From: Pseudomonas mandelii
Lineage (GTDB): Bacteria; Pseudomonadota; Gammaproteobacteria; Pseudomonadales; Pseudomonadaceae
Assembly (NCBI RefSeq): GCF_006438925.1
Contig: NZ_RCZA01000004.1
Span: 186,001-250,000 of the forward strand
Length of the DNA: 64,000 nt
Reading direction: 5' to 3'
Numbering within the stretch: position 1 is the first letter of the stretch; each line of letters begins with the position of its first letter. Below the pieces are notes generated by a model, which ran no database searches, was not told the DNA's origin, and was given only the letters and a program-made list of their open reading frames with translations. Made by a program: the position numbers and the translations under genes. Positions 44,498-54,080 of this stretch are shown piece by piece.

Positions 44498-45403
44498 TCA
44501 AACACGACGAGGCTCGCCCTGGACAATTTCGCGCATCAGACTCAGGTAACGACTCGCTCCCAGCCCCAGAGGTCGGTTCTTTACCCAGATGATATCGACC
44601 CATAACCGCATCTGACTCGGCATGTTGTCAAACACCACCTCCGTCAATGCGCCCGAAGTAATTAGAGGTTGTACCAGTGGTTGTGGAAGATAAGCCCAGC
44701 CCAATCCTTGCTGCACCAGATCCAGCGTTGCCATATAACTGTCGCTGAGCCAAATCCGCCGCGACAGCACAACACGTGGGTCAGAGTCTGTAGGTCCTCC
44801 AGTAGCTACTATGATCTGTCGAATGTTTACCAGTTGCTCTTCACCTAAAGGGCTTTTCTTGCCGGCGGCTGCAGGATGATCTGGAGATGCAACTGCTACT
44901 AACAACTGGCTTCCCGCTTCAAGAAACGTCTCCCGCTCGTCAAGCCCTGGTCGTTCAAATCCAAGTGCCAATTGCACACGCCCTTCATGGAGCATGCGAA
45001 TTGCCTCCGGATGGGAAGCGGAGCGAATCTCGATTTCAAGCGTAGGAAACTCTCTGGCGATAATTGACAGCGGGCGATTCCATACGCCGGTTTGCAGCTC
45101 CGGCGCCATCGCAAGGGTTAAGCGCCCCTCCAACCCCTGATGAAGCTGGAGGGCATGCGCGTCCAGCAGGTTTAACTGGCTCGCGACCTGTCTTGCTTGG
45201 GGCTCAAGTGCTTTGGCGGCTGCTGTAGGAATGGCTTTGCGGGTTGATCGGTCAAAAAGCAAGAGATCCAACTCTGCTTCAAGCTGTGACACAGCCATGT
45301 TGATAGCGGAGGGAACCCGGCCTAATTTTCGTGCGGCGGCGGAAAAGGAGCCGCTGTCCACGACCGAGAGGAAAACTTTAAGTGACTCGCTGGTAAACGC
45401 CAT
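44498..45403 (-). CDS. LysR-family transcriptional regulator
   Basis: The 301-residue regulator is taken from the ATG at 45403; a TTG four codons upstream is possible. Its N-terminal winged helix reads LKVFLSVVDSGSFSAAARKLGRVPSAINMAVSQLE, followed by a periplasmic-binding-protein-like effector domain (about 88-295). It diverges from the SDR gene that starts 97 bases away, the usual LysR arrangement. A symmetrical site lies between the two. The effector is unknown. Confidence 0.9.
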   Translation of the reverse strand: MAFTSESLKVFLSVVDSGSFSAAARKLGRVPSAINMAVSQLEAELDLLLFDRSTRKAIPTAAAKALEPQARQVASQLNLLDAHALQLHQGLEGRLTLAMAPELQTGVWNRPLSIIAREFPTLEIEIRSASHPEAIRMLHEGRVQLALGFERPGLDERETFLEAGSQLLVAVASPDHPAAAGKKSPLGEEQLVNIRQIIVATGGPTDSDPRVVLSRRIWLSDSYMATLDLVQQGLGWAYLPQPLVQPLITSGALTEVVFDNMPSQMRLWVDIIWVKNRPLGLGASRYLSLMREIVQGEPRRV

Positions 45404-45419
45404 TATGGTTGTCAAATTT

Positions 45420-45448
45420 TCTGATAATGATCGTCTTTATTTATCAGA
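45420..45448. promoter_or_regulatory. Inverted repeat in the LysR/SDR divergent promoter
   Basis: TCTGATAA and TTATCAGA are 8-base arms separated by 13 bases, an interrupted dyad of the kind LysR regulators bind, placed between the two divergent start codons. Confidence 0.6.
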
Positions 45449-45500
45449 TTTATTAGCCTAATTTCTACTCCTATTACAAATTAAGTACGTGGGGAACACC

Positions 45501-46286
45501 ATGTTGGGTACGGAATTGAGGGGGCATGTAGCACTTGTCAGTGGTGCCGGAAGTGAAGCAGGTATTGGTATGGCGATCGCTCGCAGGCTAGGTGCATCTG
45601 GGGCGAAGTTGATCGTCACCGCCAGCAGCAACCGCATCGCGGATCGGGTTTCAGAGCTACGCGTCGAGGGGGTTGAAGTTGAAGGCCGGCCAGTTGATCT
45701 CACCGATGAAAGTCAGGTGCGTGAATTCAGCATATGGGCAGAGTCAGTCTGGGGGCGGGTCGATATTCTGGTGAATAATGCGGGTATGGCCATGCAAGGA
45801 AGCCCCGAGATTTTCTCGGAGTTGGCAGCGATGGAGTTGCATGAATGGAATCTGTCACTGGCAAGAAACTTAACGACAGCTTTTCTTCTAACTCGAGCCG
45901 TTCTGCCCGGCATGAGGGCGCGAAATTACGGGCGCATTGTCAATATCAGTTCCACCACAGGCACCCGGTGCAGTAATCCAGGCGAAGCAGCTTATAGCGC
46001 CGCTAAGGCCGCGATGGTTGGCATGAGCATGGGCCTCGCACTTGAAGTCGCTAAGCAGGGGGTCACTGTAAACAGTGTTGCTCCCGGCTGGATCACGACG
46101 GGATCAACCTCACCCGCTGAAGCAGAGGCGGGGCGTTTCACCCCAATAGGGCGGGCGGGCAGTCCCCGCGAAGTGGCTGCGGCGGTTGCATTCCTGGCGT
46201 CTCCTGAATCCAGTTACATCACGGGTGAAGTCATCGTGGTGGATGGCGGGAACTGTTTGGTCGAGAACAAAGCCCCTCAAGCCTGA
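45501..46286 (+). CDS. Short-chain dehydrogenase/reductase
   Basis: The 261-residue protein from the ATG at 45501 (GGGGA upstream) has a cofactor loop SGAGSEAGIG, NNAGM, the catalytic Ser in VNISSTTG and YSAAKAAM, with all active-site residues present. It resembles 3-oxoacyl-ACP reductase-type SDRs. It is controlled most probably by the divergent LysR gene. Substrate not deduced. Confidence 0.88.
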   Translation: MLGTELRGHVALVSGAGSEAGIGMAIARRLGASGAKLIVTASSNRIADRVSELRVEGVEVEGRPVDLTDESQVREFSIWAESVWGRVDILVNNAGMAMQGSPEIFSELAAMELHEWNLSLARNLTTAFLLTRAVLPGMRARNYGRIVNISSTTGTRCSNPGEAAYSAAKAAMVGMSMGLALEVAKQGVTVNSVAPGWITTGSTSPAEAEAGRFTPIGRAGSPREVAAAVAFLASPESSYITGEVIVVDGGNCLVENKAPQA

Positions 46287-46585
46287 GGTCAGGACACGGC
46301 CGGTTTATTCTCTTTTGGCCGAAAGTAAAACAGAGAAATTTATCTACTCAAACTGGCTATTAACTTTGAATGCTTTCTAGTGCGATCAACGAATGATCCT
46401 AGGTGGGGTGGCGGCTATCACCGCGATATATAAAAGCGCGATATATCAAAGAGCAGGTAAGTTCACTGAGCAGCATTCATACGTCATTCAGGATCTGATA
46501 GAGGAGTGAGTACGGCGATGGATTGTTTCCTATCTGAGCGGCAACGACTTTTAATTAATTTGATAATTAACATAGGGTTTTGATC
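46287..46585. promoter_or_regulatory. Upstream region of the class III aminotransferase with direct repeats
   Basis: This AT-rich 299-base gap contains the direct repeat CGCGATATAT at 46422-46431 and 46437-46446 (15-base period) and AT-rich TTAATT/AATTAA stretches just before the start. It is a plausible regulator-binding region. No gene is seen. Confidence 0.35.
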
Positions 46586-47986
46586 ATGTCGAAAAGTGGA
46601 ATTAGTGAATCAGCGATTGCTGCGTTTACCGCATCCGAGCGTGCCCGATTCATTGAAAACAACCCAACGTCAATGGCGCTGGCCAAGCGTGCTAAGGCTA
46701 ATCTGTTCAATGGTGTTCCCATGCACTGGATGAGCGATTGGTCGATGCCTTCACCGCTCTTCGTCCAGCGAGCCAAAGGTGCGCGCTTCCAAGATGTTGA
46801 CGATCATGAGTACGTTGATTTTTGCTTGGGCGATACAGGCACTATGTTTGGCCATTCGCCGGACCCTATTGCCCGCGCCATCGCAGAGCAAGCGAATAAC
46901 GGCTTAACGACGATGCTTCCTGGCGAAGATGCGGTGGTCTGCGGAGAGTTGCTGGCTCAGCGATTTGGGCTGCCTTATTGGCAGGTCACCGCCAATGCTA
47001 CTGACGCCAATCGTTATGTGCTGCGCTGGGCGCGAGCTATCACCAAACGCAATGTGTTGCTGGTGTTCGACGGCTGTTATCACGGCACGGTGGATGACGT
47101 GATGGTACGGTGCCGCGAGGGCAAAACAGTGCACCGTTCAGGTCTTGTGGGTCAAGCCTACGACTTGACCCAATACAGTCGATCTATCCCCTTCAACGAT
47201 GTCGCCGCACTAGAGGCTGCTTTAGCCCAGGGCGATGTGTGCGCGCTGATGTGCGAGCCGGCGATGACGAACATAGGCATGGTCCTGCCCGATCCGGGAT
47301 TCATGCAAAAGTGTCGAGAGTTGACCCTTAAATATGGCAGCCTGCTGGTCATTGATGAGACCCATACTATTTCTACCGGCATCGGTGGATGCACTCTCCA
47401 ATGGGATTTGAAACCTGACTTTTTTGTGGTGGGTAAACCCATAGCAGGTGGCGTGCCCTGCGCTGTCTTTGGCGTGACCGAGCAAGTTGCGTTGGCAATG
47501 CACGACGCGCAGAAGACCGTTAGCGAAGAGAGCGGGGGGCATGGCCACAGTGGTATGGGAACGACGCTGTCCGCCAACGCGCTGGCGATGCGTTGCATGC
47601 GAGCCAATCTCGAAGAGGTCATGACAGAGTCTGCCTACCAGACCATGTTGCATTTCGCATCAGGATTGGCTAAGGGATTTCGATACTTGTTCAAGCAGCA
47701 CCAACTAAATTGGTCGGTAACAGAGTTGGGCGCGCGGTGTGAGTTTCAATTCTGTGCCACCCCGCCAAGAACAGGCGCACAAGCCGAGGCGGCTTTTCAT
47801 GACAGCCTTCAAATGGCTCTGCACCTGTATCTAATCAATCGCGGAATCCTGATCACGCCTTTTCACAACATGACGCTGTGCTGTCCACAGACAAGTTCAT
47901 CGGATATCGACAGGCTGCTCGTTGAGTTGGATAACGCGCTAACCACGTTGCTTGCCATACCTGGGGCCCGGGTCATCCCTTCATAA
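46586..47986 (+). CDS. Class III aminotransferase, glutamate-semialdehyde-aminomutase-like
   Basis: The 466-residue PLP enzyme starts at the ATG at 46586. It has NATDANRYVLRWARAIT, the cofactor Asp in LLVIDETHTI and the PLP lysine in FFVVGKPIAGGVP. The early FCLGDTGTMFGHSPDPI resembles glutamate-1-semialdehyde aminomutase-like transaminases rather than omega-transaminases. It is followed by a glutamine-synthetase-family gene, so amine or amino-acid catabolism is likely. The substrate is unknown. Confidence 0.87.
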   Translation: MSKSGISESAIAAFTASERARFIENNPTSMALAKRAKANLFNGVPMHWMSDWSMPSPLFVQRAKGARFQDVDDHEYVDFCLGDTGTMFGHSPDPIARAIAEQANNGLTTMLPGEDAVVCGELLAQRFGLPYWQVTANATDANRYVLRWARAITKRNVLLVFDGCYHGTVDDVMVRCREGKTVHRSGLVGQAYDLTQYSRSIPFNDVAALEAALAQGDVCALMCEPAMTNIGMVLPDPGFMQKCRELTLKYGSLLVIDETHTISTGIGGCTLQWDLKPDFFVVGKPIAGGVPCAVFGVTEQVALAMHDAQKTVSEESGGHGHSGMGTTLSANALAMRCMRANLEEVMTESAYQTMLHFASGLAKGFRYLFKQHQLNWSVTELGARCEFQFCATPPRTGAQAEAAFHDSLQMALHLYLINRGILITPFHNMTLCCPQTSSSDIDRLLVELDNALTTLLAIPGARVIPS

Positions 47987-48056
47987 CTGGACGTCTAAAG
48001 ACTCCACATTTCACAAATACTGCCAAGTCGCTTGAATGAGCGCTAAGAGGTTTGAC

Positions 48057-49424
48057 ATGCAATTTGCTGATAAAAAAGAGGCCGAAGATTATCTCGCCGC
48101 CCACCCAGAAGTGCTGAGCATCGAGTTGTTCCTTATCGATGCTAGCGGGGTTCCTCGTGGCAAACTGTTGCATCGCAACGAGCTACTGGCGATCTACGAA
48201 AATGGTCGGCCGCTGCCAAGCTCCATTCTCGCCTTGACCGTGCAGGGTGAAGACGTCGACGAGACGGGCTTGGTCTGGGATGTCGCTGACGCCGACTGCT
48301 GGACCTACCCTTTACCGGGAAGCCTGACCCTGCAACCTTGGCGCACCAATCCCACCGGCCAAGTGCAGGTGAGCATGCACCCGACCCAAGGTATTCCCGC
48401 CGCCCCGGCCGACCCACGCCATGTACTGGTGCACACCATCGAGCGGCTGAAAGCCGATGGATTCCATCCGGTAATGGCCGTTGAATTAGAGTTTTACCTG
48501 CTGGACCAGCAACGCGACGTCAACGGTCGACCGCAGCCGGCGTTGCAGACCAATGGGGTACGCCCTGTTGCTCCGCAGGTTTATGGCGTATACGAGCTGG
48601 AGCAGCTTCAACCGTTTCTTGATGACCTCTACGCGGCTTGCGCCCTACAGGGGTTGCCCGTGCGTACGGCGATATCCGAGTATGCTCCAGGCCAGGTCGA
48701 GTTGACTCTAGAGCATCGTTTCGACGCACTCCAGGCCATTGATGAAGGCGTACGTTACAAACGCTTGGTCAAAGGTGTGGCCAACAAACATGGGCTACAA
48801 GCGTGCTTCATGGCCAAGCCATTCAGCGATCAGGCCGGCAGCGGTATGCATTTGCACGTCAGTCTGGCCGACGAGGAGGGTCACAACCTGTATGCGAGCG
48901 AAGACCCACAGGGCACGCCGCTGTTGCGTCACTCCATTGGAGGGATGATGGCAACCTTGTTTGACTCGCTGGCGATATTTTGCCCCCATGCCAACTCATA
49001 TCGCCGGTTCCAGACCGGCAGTTACGCGCCGCTGGCCAAAAGTTGGGGAGTCAACAATCGTACTGTGTCGTTCCGCGTGCCCGGCGGCCCTGCGATAAGC
49101 CGGCACATCGAACACCGCATTTGCGGTGCCGATGCCAACCCCTATCTCGCCGCCGCCGCAGTACTTGCGGGCATTCACTACGGCATCACTCATCAAAGCG
49201 ATCCTGGAGCGGCGATTGAAGGCAATGGCTATGAGCAGGCGACCGATTTTCTACCCACCGACTGGCTTACAGCGTTGCAGGCACTGCAACGTTCAACGTG
49301 GGCACGCGAGGCGCTGGGAGCTGAGTTCCTAAAAGTGTTTCTGGCGATCAAGTGGCGCGAGTTCCGTAAATTCAATGCTGAGGTCGGGGAGCAGGACTGG
49401 CGCTGGTACCTCACTCACGCATGA
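48057..49424 (+). CDS. Glutamine-synthetase-family ligase, PuuA-like (gamma-glutamyl-amine synthetase)
   Basis: The protein has 455 residues from the ATG at 48057, chosen for AAGAGG at six bases; the ATG at 48036 lacks a site. Glutamine-synthetase features are AVELEFYLLD, the metal/ATP region GSGMHLHVSL and SWGVNNRTVSFRVPGG. The chain is like PuuA/PauA, which joins glutamate to putrescine or other amines using ATP. True GlnA nitrogen assimilation is less likely. In context with an aminotransferase and binding proteins for amines, it probably activates an amine for degradation. Confidence 0.88.
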   Translation: MQFADKKEAEDYLAAHPEVLSIELFLIDASGVPRGKLLHRNELLAIYENGRPLPSSILALTVQGEDVDETGLVWDVADADCWTYPLPGSLTLQPWRTNPTGQVQVSMHPTQGIPAAPADPRHVLVHTIERLKADGFHPVMAVELEFYLLDQQRDVNGRPQPALQTNGVRPVAPQVYGVYELEQLQPFLDDLYAACALQGLPVRTAISEYAPGQVELTLEHRFDALQAIDEGVRYKRLVKGVANKHGLQACFMAKPFSDQAGSGMHLHVSLADEEGHNLYASEDPQGTPLLRHSIGGMMATLFDSLAIFCPHANSYRRFQTGSYAPLAKSWGVNNRTVSFRVPGGPAISRHIEHRICGADANPYLAAAAVLAGIHYGITHQSDPGAAIEGNGYEQATDFLPTDWLTALQALQRSTWAREALGAEFLKVFLAIKWREFRKFNAEVGEQDWRWYLTHA

Positions 49425-49432
49425 GTGTTGGT

Positions 49433-49466
49433 CCGTCAGCGTGCCTTCGTAATAGATCGCTGACGG
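49433..49466 (+). terminator. Hairpin after the PuuA-like gene
   Basis: CCGTCAGCG and CGCTGACGG form a 9-base-pair stem with a 16-base loop, eight bases after the stop codon. There is no T run. Confidence 0.45.
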
Positions 49467-49594
49467 CAACGACTCAGGGGGCTTAACAGTGATGCCGCCT
49501 GGTGTATAACCCCGATTTTCGCTGGGTTATCGTTCGTGCATTGAGGATGGCTGTTGGCGCTGATATGGAATTTACCCAGTTGCCGAGAAGTCAC

Positions 49595-49660
49595 TGACCC
49601 AGTCTGATTCCTCACTATCCGTTGCCTGTCCGGGGTTTGTGCTGATTTGGAGGTGGGTCA
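49595..49660. repeat. Short element with inverted ends, possible IS remnant
   Basis: TGACCCA (49595-49601) and TGGGTCA (49654-49660) bound 66 bases that lack coding potential. Such ends occur in several IS families; nothing decides which. Confidence 0.3.
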
Positions 49661-50171
49661 GTCTAGCGTCGGTAGGTGATTCAATTCGGCATCGGTGTCA
49701 ACCAACCAGCGGTTCACGGAGGCGGTAAGTCACGCGGGATATCCTGCTATTTCCGTTCCGGCCGGTTTCACTTCCAACGGCTTGCCGGTCGGAATGCAAA
49801 TCGCTGCGCCGCACGGGCGCGACGATGCGGTCCTGAACGCCGCAGCAGTCTTTGAGCAAGTTGCACCTTGAGCAGCGGTAAGGCCTCGTCTCTAAAAAAT
49901 TCATAATTGCACTAATTATTTAGGCGCGAAAGTGCTCAACCAACCTGGAAGGATGCTACTCAATGGCTTGATGGCGAGGGCGGGATTTGAGGCCGCTTTC
50001 AGGAGTTGCGCACTTACCGTGCGGTGACACGCGACACCAGAGGAGGGTAGGTCCGCGCTGAGCGCTCGAAGTAATTTAATTGAGAAAAAAGTTTTATTGA
50101 CTAAAAAATAATATCGGGTAATTATTTCCCTGCATCTGCTCGCACGCAGAGTCATTTTCAGGGTCAACCCG

Positions 50172-51434
50172 ATGAGTCAGAACACCGTGCCTTCACTGGC
50201 CAGTCTTTACATCGAGACTAATGGATCGTCATTCGACGCGCGCCAGGCGCCTTTGCTTATGCAGGGCTTCCCGGCAGAGCCGCAACGCCGCGTCACTTGG
50301 AACAATTGGATGCGCCCGCCGTTCAGCCAGTGGGGTTTCCGTAATCTGGCGCGCCTGCGTCCCTCCATTGATGTGCAGGCGGGTTCCGGGCCGGTCAGTA
50401 CCTTGCAAGAATTTGCACACGCGTTGGATGAGCTGCACTTCGACAGTGAGTGTGGTCTGGTAATCAGCGTCATCGATCACCTGGTGGCCAGTCAGACCGA
50501 TGCCTTTTTGGTGATGCAGGGCGACACCGTGCTGTTCGAGCGCTACTTCAACGGTCAGCGGCCCCGAGACCGGCACGTCATGTTCTCGGTGACCAAGTCA
50601 CTGATCGGCACTCTCGGTGAGCAACTGGTCTGTGACGGTTTACTCAACCCTACGTTGCCCGCAGCGTATTACGTGCCTGAGTTGGTGGGCAGCGCGTTTG
50701 GTGATGCCACCGTACGCCAGCTGTTCGACATGGCCGTGGGCATTGAGTACAGCGAAGTCTATGACGACCCCAACTCGGAGAGTTCGCAATACGGCTATGC
50801 CTGCGGTTTTCAGCCTGCACCTGCGCAATACGCCCAGTTCGAGTCGTTGTACCAATACCTGCCGTCTCTAAAAAAACGCGGCACCCACGGTGGCTTTTTT
50901 CATTACGTGACCGCCACTACCGAAGCCTTGGCCTGGGTCATGGAGCGCGCCTCGGGCAAGGCCTGCGATCAGTTACTGCAAGAAATCTGGAGCCAATTGG
51001 GGTGTGAGCGTGACGGCTACTTTATGGCCGACCCGTGGGGGCGCAGTGTCGCCGGTGCCGGTTTCAGCGCCACTTTGCGTGACATGGCGCGTTTCGGTCG
51101 CCTGCTGGCCAACGATGGTCGCCAGGATGGACTGCAACTGTTGTCGACCGAGACGGTCGCACGTCTCTTCGCCGGTGCCGACCCAGCGATATACGCCAAA
51201 GAGTCCGACTTCTCCAGCTGGACCCCCGGCGCTTCCTACCGCAGCCAGTGGTACGCCTTCAACGACCACAGCCAGGCGATTATGGCCGGTGGTATTCATG
51301 GCCAATACCTGTTTGTCGACAAGCCGTCCGGTGTGGTGATCGTCAAGCAGTCATCGCTGACCGACGCCGTCAGCCAATTCGATGCTGACAGTGTGCGCAT
51401 GCTGCGTGCCATTGCTGCGCACCTTAGCGACTGA
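50172..51434 (+). CDS. Serine hydrolase, beta-lactamase class C/NylB-like
   Basis: The 420-residue protein has the active-site S-x-x-K as FSVTKSLIG (Ser139, Lys142), followed by YSEVYDDPNSESSQYG, where NylB-type enzymes carry their Tyr-rich region. Near the C-terminus the HGQYLFVDKPSGVVIVKQSS segment occupies the KTG-like strand position. There is no signal peptide. Relatives include 6-aminohexanoate-oligomer hydrolase (NylB), esterases and amidases. Beside amine-activating genes, amide or ester hydrolysis in the cytoplasm is plausible. Confidence 0.85.
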   Translation: MSQNTVPSLASLYIETNGSSFDARQAPLLMQGFPAEPQRRVTWNNWMRPPFSQWGFRNLARLRPSIDVQAGSGPVSTLQEFAHALDELHFDSECGLVISVIDHLVASQTDAFLVMQGDTVLFERYFNGQRPRDRHVMFSVTKSLIGTLGEQLVCDGLLNPTLPAAYYVPELVGSAFGDATVRQLFDMAVGIEYSEVYDDPNSESSQYGYACGFQPAPAQYAQFESLYQYLPSLKKRGTHGGFFHYVTATTEALAWVMERASGKACDQLLQEIWSQLGCERDGYFMADPWGRSVAGAGFSATLRDMARFGRLLANDGRQDGLQLLSTETVARLFAGADPAIYAKESDFSSWTPGASYRSQWYAFNDHSQAIMAGGIHGQYLFVDKPSGVVIVKQSSLTDAVSQFDADSVRMLRAIAAHLSD

Positions 51435-51552
51435 AACGCCCCATAAATACAAGAAGTTTGCGTCCTATTCGCCTGGCTCGGCCAGGTGTTGGCGGCGTAC
51501 TGCGCCGCCATTTCACTGCCCTGTAACAATAATAATCACGCAGGAGCTTCAT

Positions 51553-52890
51553 ATGGTTTCGATGACGCGTTTCTCTCGAGCGCTCTTAGCGTTCGGCTTA
51601 CCCCTGACCACCCACGTTGCGTTGGCTGGCTACACCTTCGAGGACGGCAACCTCAAGGGTGAGGTCAATCTCAGCACCGGGGGGGCGACTATTTCCACTC
51701 GCAACGTCAACTTTGGCAGTGGCCGCGTCGATGTGCGCAGCGGCAAAAATGGCGGCACGGAAATCGACTGGCAGGAGTTCTACGTCAAGCCAGGTATCAA
51801 GCTGGACTACTCGCTGCAGCCTGACTTCAGCCTGCTGGCCGGCGGCTCGCTCGTGGCGGCGACGACCTTGGGCGATGGCGATGCCGGCGGCTTTACGCGC
51901 AGTTCTGACGGTGATGTGGCCGCCGAAGAACTCTATGGTGGTTTCCGCGCCGGGGAATGGACGCTGACTGCCGGGCGCCAGAACTACATGATTGGTACTG
52001 GCTTCATCGTCATGGACGGTAACCTCGATCAGCTCAAGGACGGCGCCTACTGGCTTGGCCCCAGAACCGCTTTCAAGGATTCGGCCATCCTGGCCTGGGA
52101 TCATGGGGCCTTGAAGAGCCAGGCCTTCACCTTGCGAACCGACGACGATCTGGGTGACTTCCGCATGACGGGCGCGAACCTGGACTACAACCTCGACGAC
52201 CAGGTGACGCTGGGTGCCATGGCGATGAAGGTTCATGCGCTGGGCCCCAAGGGCAGTACCGCCCCTCGATTCCGGGACGGGATGCTGGTGTACAACGTAA
52301 GGGCACTCAACGCCAAGTTGCCGGGCGTGTCCGCCCTGACGCTCAACGCCGAATATGCGCTGGAGAAAGGCAGTGGCGAGGGCGTCGATTACGATGCCAA
52401 CGCTTGGTATGGCCAGGCAGACTACGCGTTCAATAGTTTGCCTCTGACGCCGGTCATCGGCTATCGCTACGCCAGTTTTTCCGGCGATGACAACCTCACC
52501 GACAATCGCCAGAAAGCCTGGGACCCTCTGAGCAAAGGCTTCGTCGACTGGAGCACCTGGCTGGTGGGGGATGTTGTTGGTAACTATCTGTTGTTCAACA
52601 GCAACGAAAATGTTCAGCAGTTCTCACTCAAAACTCACCTGAACCCAACGCTGACTCTCGGTGCGATTCACTATCAGTTCTGGCTGGACGAGAAAAACTA
52701 CATGGGCGCCCCCGTCAGCGATCGGCGCTTTGCCGATGAGAGCGTGGTTTTCCTCGACTGGACGCCGACTCCGTCGTTCTATACGTCACTGTCGTATAAC
52801 TGGGTCAAGCCGCTGGCCGCTGCCAAGCAAGTATTCGGCGATGATCAGAAATTCAGCGCGCTGGAACTGTACTTCACCTACCGCTATTAA
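51553..52890 (+). CDS. Outer-membrane beta-barrel porin
   Basis: The 445-residue protein starts at the ATG at 51553 after CAGGAGC. It has a signal peptide ending HVALA-GYTF and ends LELYFTYRY with a C-terminal aromatic residue. Shared blocks with the porin at 7389-8714 are TLGDGDAGG, TAGRQNYMIGTGFIVMDG and KAWDPLSKGFVDWSTW. It lies ahead of a PotF-like binding protein and so may admit a polyamine-like or amide compound. Confidence 0.82.
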   Translation: MVSMTRFSRALLAFGLPLTTHVALAGYTFEDGNLKGEVNLSTGGATISTRNVNFGSGRVDVRSGKNGGTEIDWQEFYVKPGIKLDYSLQPDFSLLAGGSLVAATTLGDGDAGGFTRSSDGDVAAEELYGGFRAGEWTLTAGRQNYMIGTGFIVMDGNLDQLKDGAYWLGPRTAFKDSAILAWDHGALKSQAFTLRTDDDLGDFRMTGANLDYNLDDQVTLGAMAMKVHALGPKGSTAPRFRDGMLVYNVRALNAKLPGVSALTLNAEYALEKGSGEGVDYDANAWYGQADYAFNSLPLTPVIGYRYASFSGDDNLTDNRQKAWDPLSKGFVDWSTWLVGDVVGNYLLFNSNENVQQFSLKTHLNPTLTLGAIHYQFWLDEKNYMGAPVSDRRFADESVVFLDWTPTPSFYTSLSYNWVKPLAAAKQVFGDDQKFSALELYFTYRY

Positions 52891-52928
52891 GTGTCGCGAG
52901 CCCCGCGGCCGCGTAGGAGTGTTTCACT

Positions 52929-54032
52929 ATGAACAAGCATGTACGTAACACCCTGTTGTCCGTTGCGCTGTCGTTGCTGACGGCGGGCGTTTCCCTGGCT
53001 GAAGAGCGCACGGTGCGCATCTATAACTGGATCGAATACTTGCCACCGGAGATCCTCAAGAGTTTTCAGGAGGAAACCGGGATCCGTCCGATCTATGACG
53101 TGTTCGACAGCGTCGAGACCCTGGAGTCCAAGCTGCTCACCGGCAACTCTGGCTATGATGTTGTCTACCCCGGCAGCGCCAACCTGAGTCACTTGATCGC
53201 GGCGGGTGCTGTCCAGCCTCTGGACCGCAGCCAGTTGCCGAACTGGCAACATCTGGACCCGGAGTTCATGAAAACCCTGGAGGCGGTGGGTGACACGGGC
53301 AACCGCTACGCTGCGCCCTACCTGTGGGGCACCACGCTGATCGGCTACAACGTCGACAAGGTTCAGCAGATTCTGGGCGCCAATGTGCAGATGAACACCT
53401 GGGACATGATCTTCAAGGAAGAGAACCTCAGCAAGCTGGCCAGTTGTGGCGTCGGTTTTCTCGATGCAGCCAACGAGATCTTGCCCATCGCCTTGCACTA
53501 CAAAGGCCTCAATCCCAACAGCCAGAAACGCGAGGACTACCCGCAGGCTCAGGCGGCAATGATGAAGATTCGCCCTTACGTCACCTACTTCAACTCGTCG
53601 CGCTACGGCATGGACCTCGCCAACGGTGACATCTGCGTCGCCGTTGGCTGGTCGGGCGGCGTGGCGCTGGCCAAAAGCCTGGCCGATGCTGCGGGCAAGG
53701 GTGTGAGGGTGGAAATGGCGTTACCCAAGGAAGGTGCGCCGATGTGGTCAGACGTGATGATGGTGCCGGTTAACGCGCCCCACACCAAGGAGGCCTACGA
53801 GTTCATCAATTACATCCTGCGCCCGGATGTGATCGCCCGGATCAGTAACAAGATCGGATACCCCAACCCGAACAAGGATGCCACCGCGCTGGTGAACGCC
53901 GACATCCGTAACAACCCCAACATGTATGTGCCGGACGAAGCGCGCAAAACCCTGTTCGCTTTACAGCCCATGCCGCCAGCCATGGAGCGGATCCGCACTC
54001 GCACCTGGACCAGCATCAAGACCAATCTCTGA
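52929..54032 (+). CDS. Polyamine-type ABC transporter substrate-binding protein (PotF/SpuD-like)
   Basis: The 367-residue periplasmic protein has a signal peptide ending VSLA-EERTV, then VRIYNWIEYLPPEILKSFQE, the hallmark start of PotF/PotD-type proteins. NSSRYGMDLANGDICVAVGWSGG is the ligand-pocket region. No cognate permease or ATPase lies beside it, so it must borrow one or serve sensing, for example for the chemoreceptor encoded two genes on. Ligands would be putrescine, spermidine or similar amines. Confidence 0.9.
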   Translation: MNKHVRNTLLSVALSLLTAGVSLAEERTVRIYNWIEYLPPEILKSFQEETGIRPIYDVFDSVETLESKLLTGNSGYDVVYPGSANLSHLIAAGAVQPLDRSQLPNWQHLDPEFMKTLEAVGDTGNRYAAPYLWGTTLIGYNVDKVQQILGANVQMNTWDMIFKEENLSKLASCGVGFLDAANEILPIALHYKGLNPNSQKREDYPQAQAAMMKIRPYVTYFNSSRYGMDLANGDICVAVGWSGGVALAKSLADAAGKGVRVEMALPKEGAPMWSDVMMVPVNAPHTKEAYEFINYILRPDVIARISNKIGYPNPNKDATALVNADIRNNPNMYVPDEARKTLFALQPMPPAMERIRTRTWTSIKTNL

Positions 54033-54080
54033 TCATTGTGGCCCGGTGCTGTTGTACCGGGCCACACAGGAGTGTTTGCC

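Larger units (their letters stand above)
49425..50171. other. Long non-coding stretch with possible insertion-sequence scar
   Basis: About 750 bases. It holds a hairpin after the ligase gene, a 66-base segment bounded by TGACCCA/TGGGTCA, and an AT-rich promoter-like end near 50080-50130. Short frames on the reverse strand (for example 49698-49904, with a few Cys residues) have no convincing family match. Confidence 0.55.

Noticed and set aside
49698..49904. Reverse-strand frame starting MNFLETRPYRCSRCN
   Set aside because: The Cys-x-x-Cys start looked zinc-binding, but the remainder is unstructured, there is no ribosome site and nothing supports expression.
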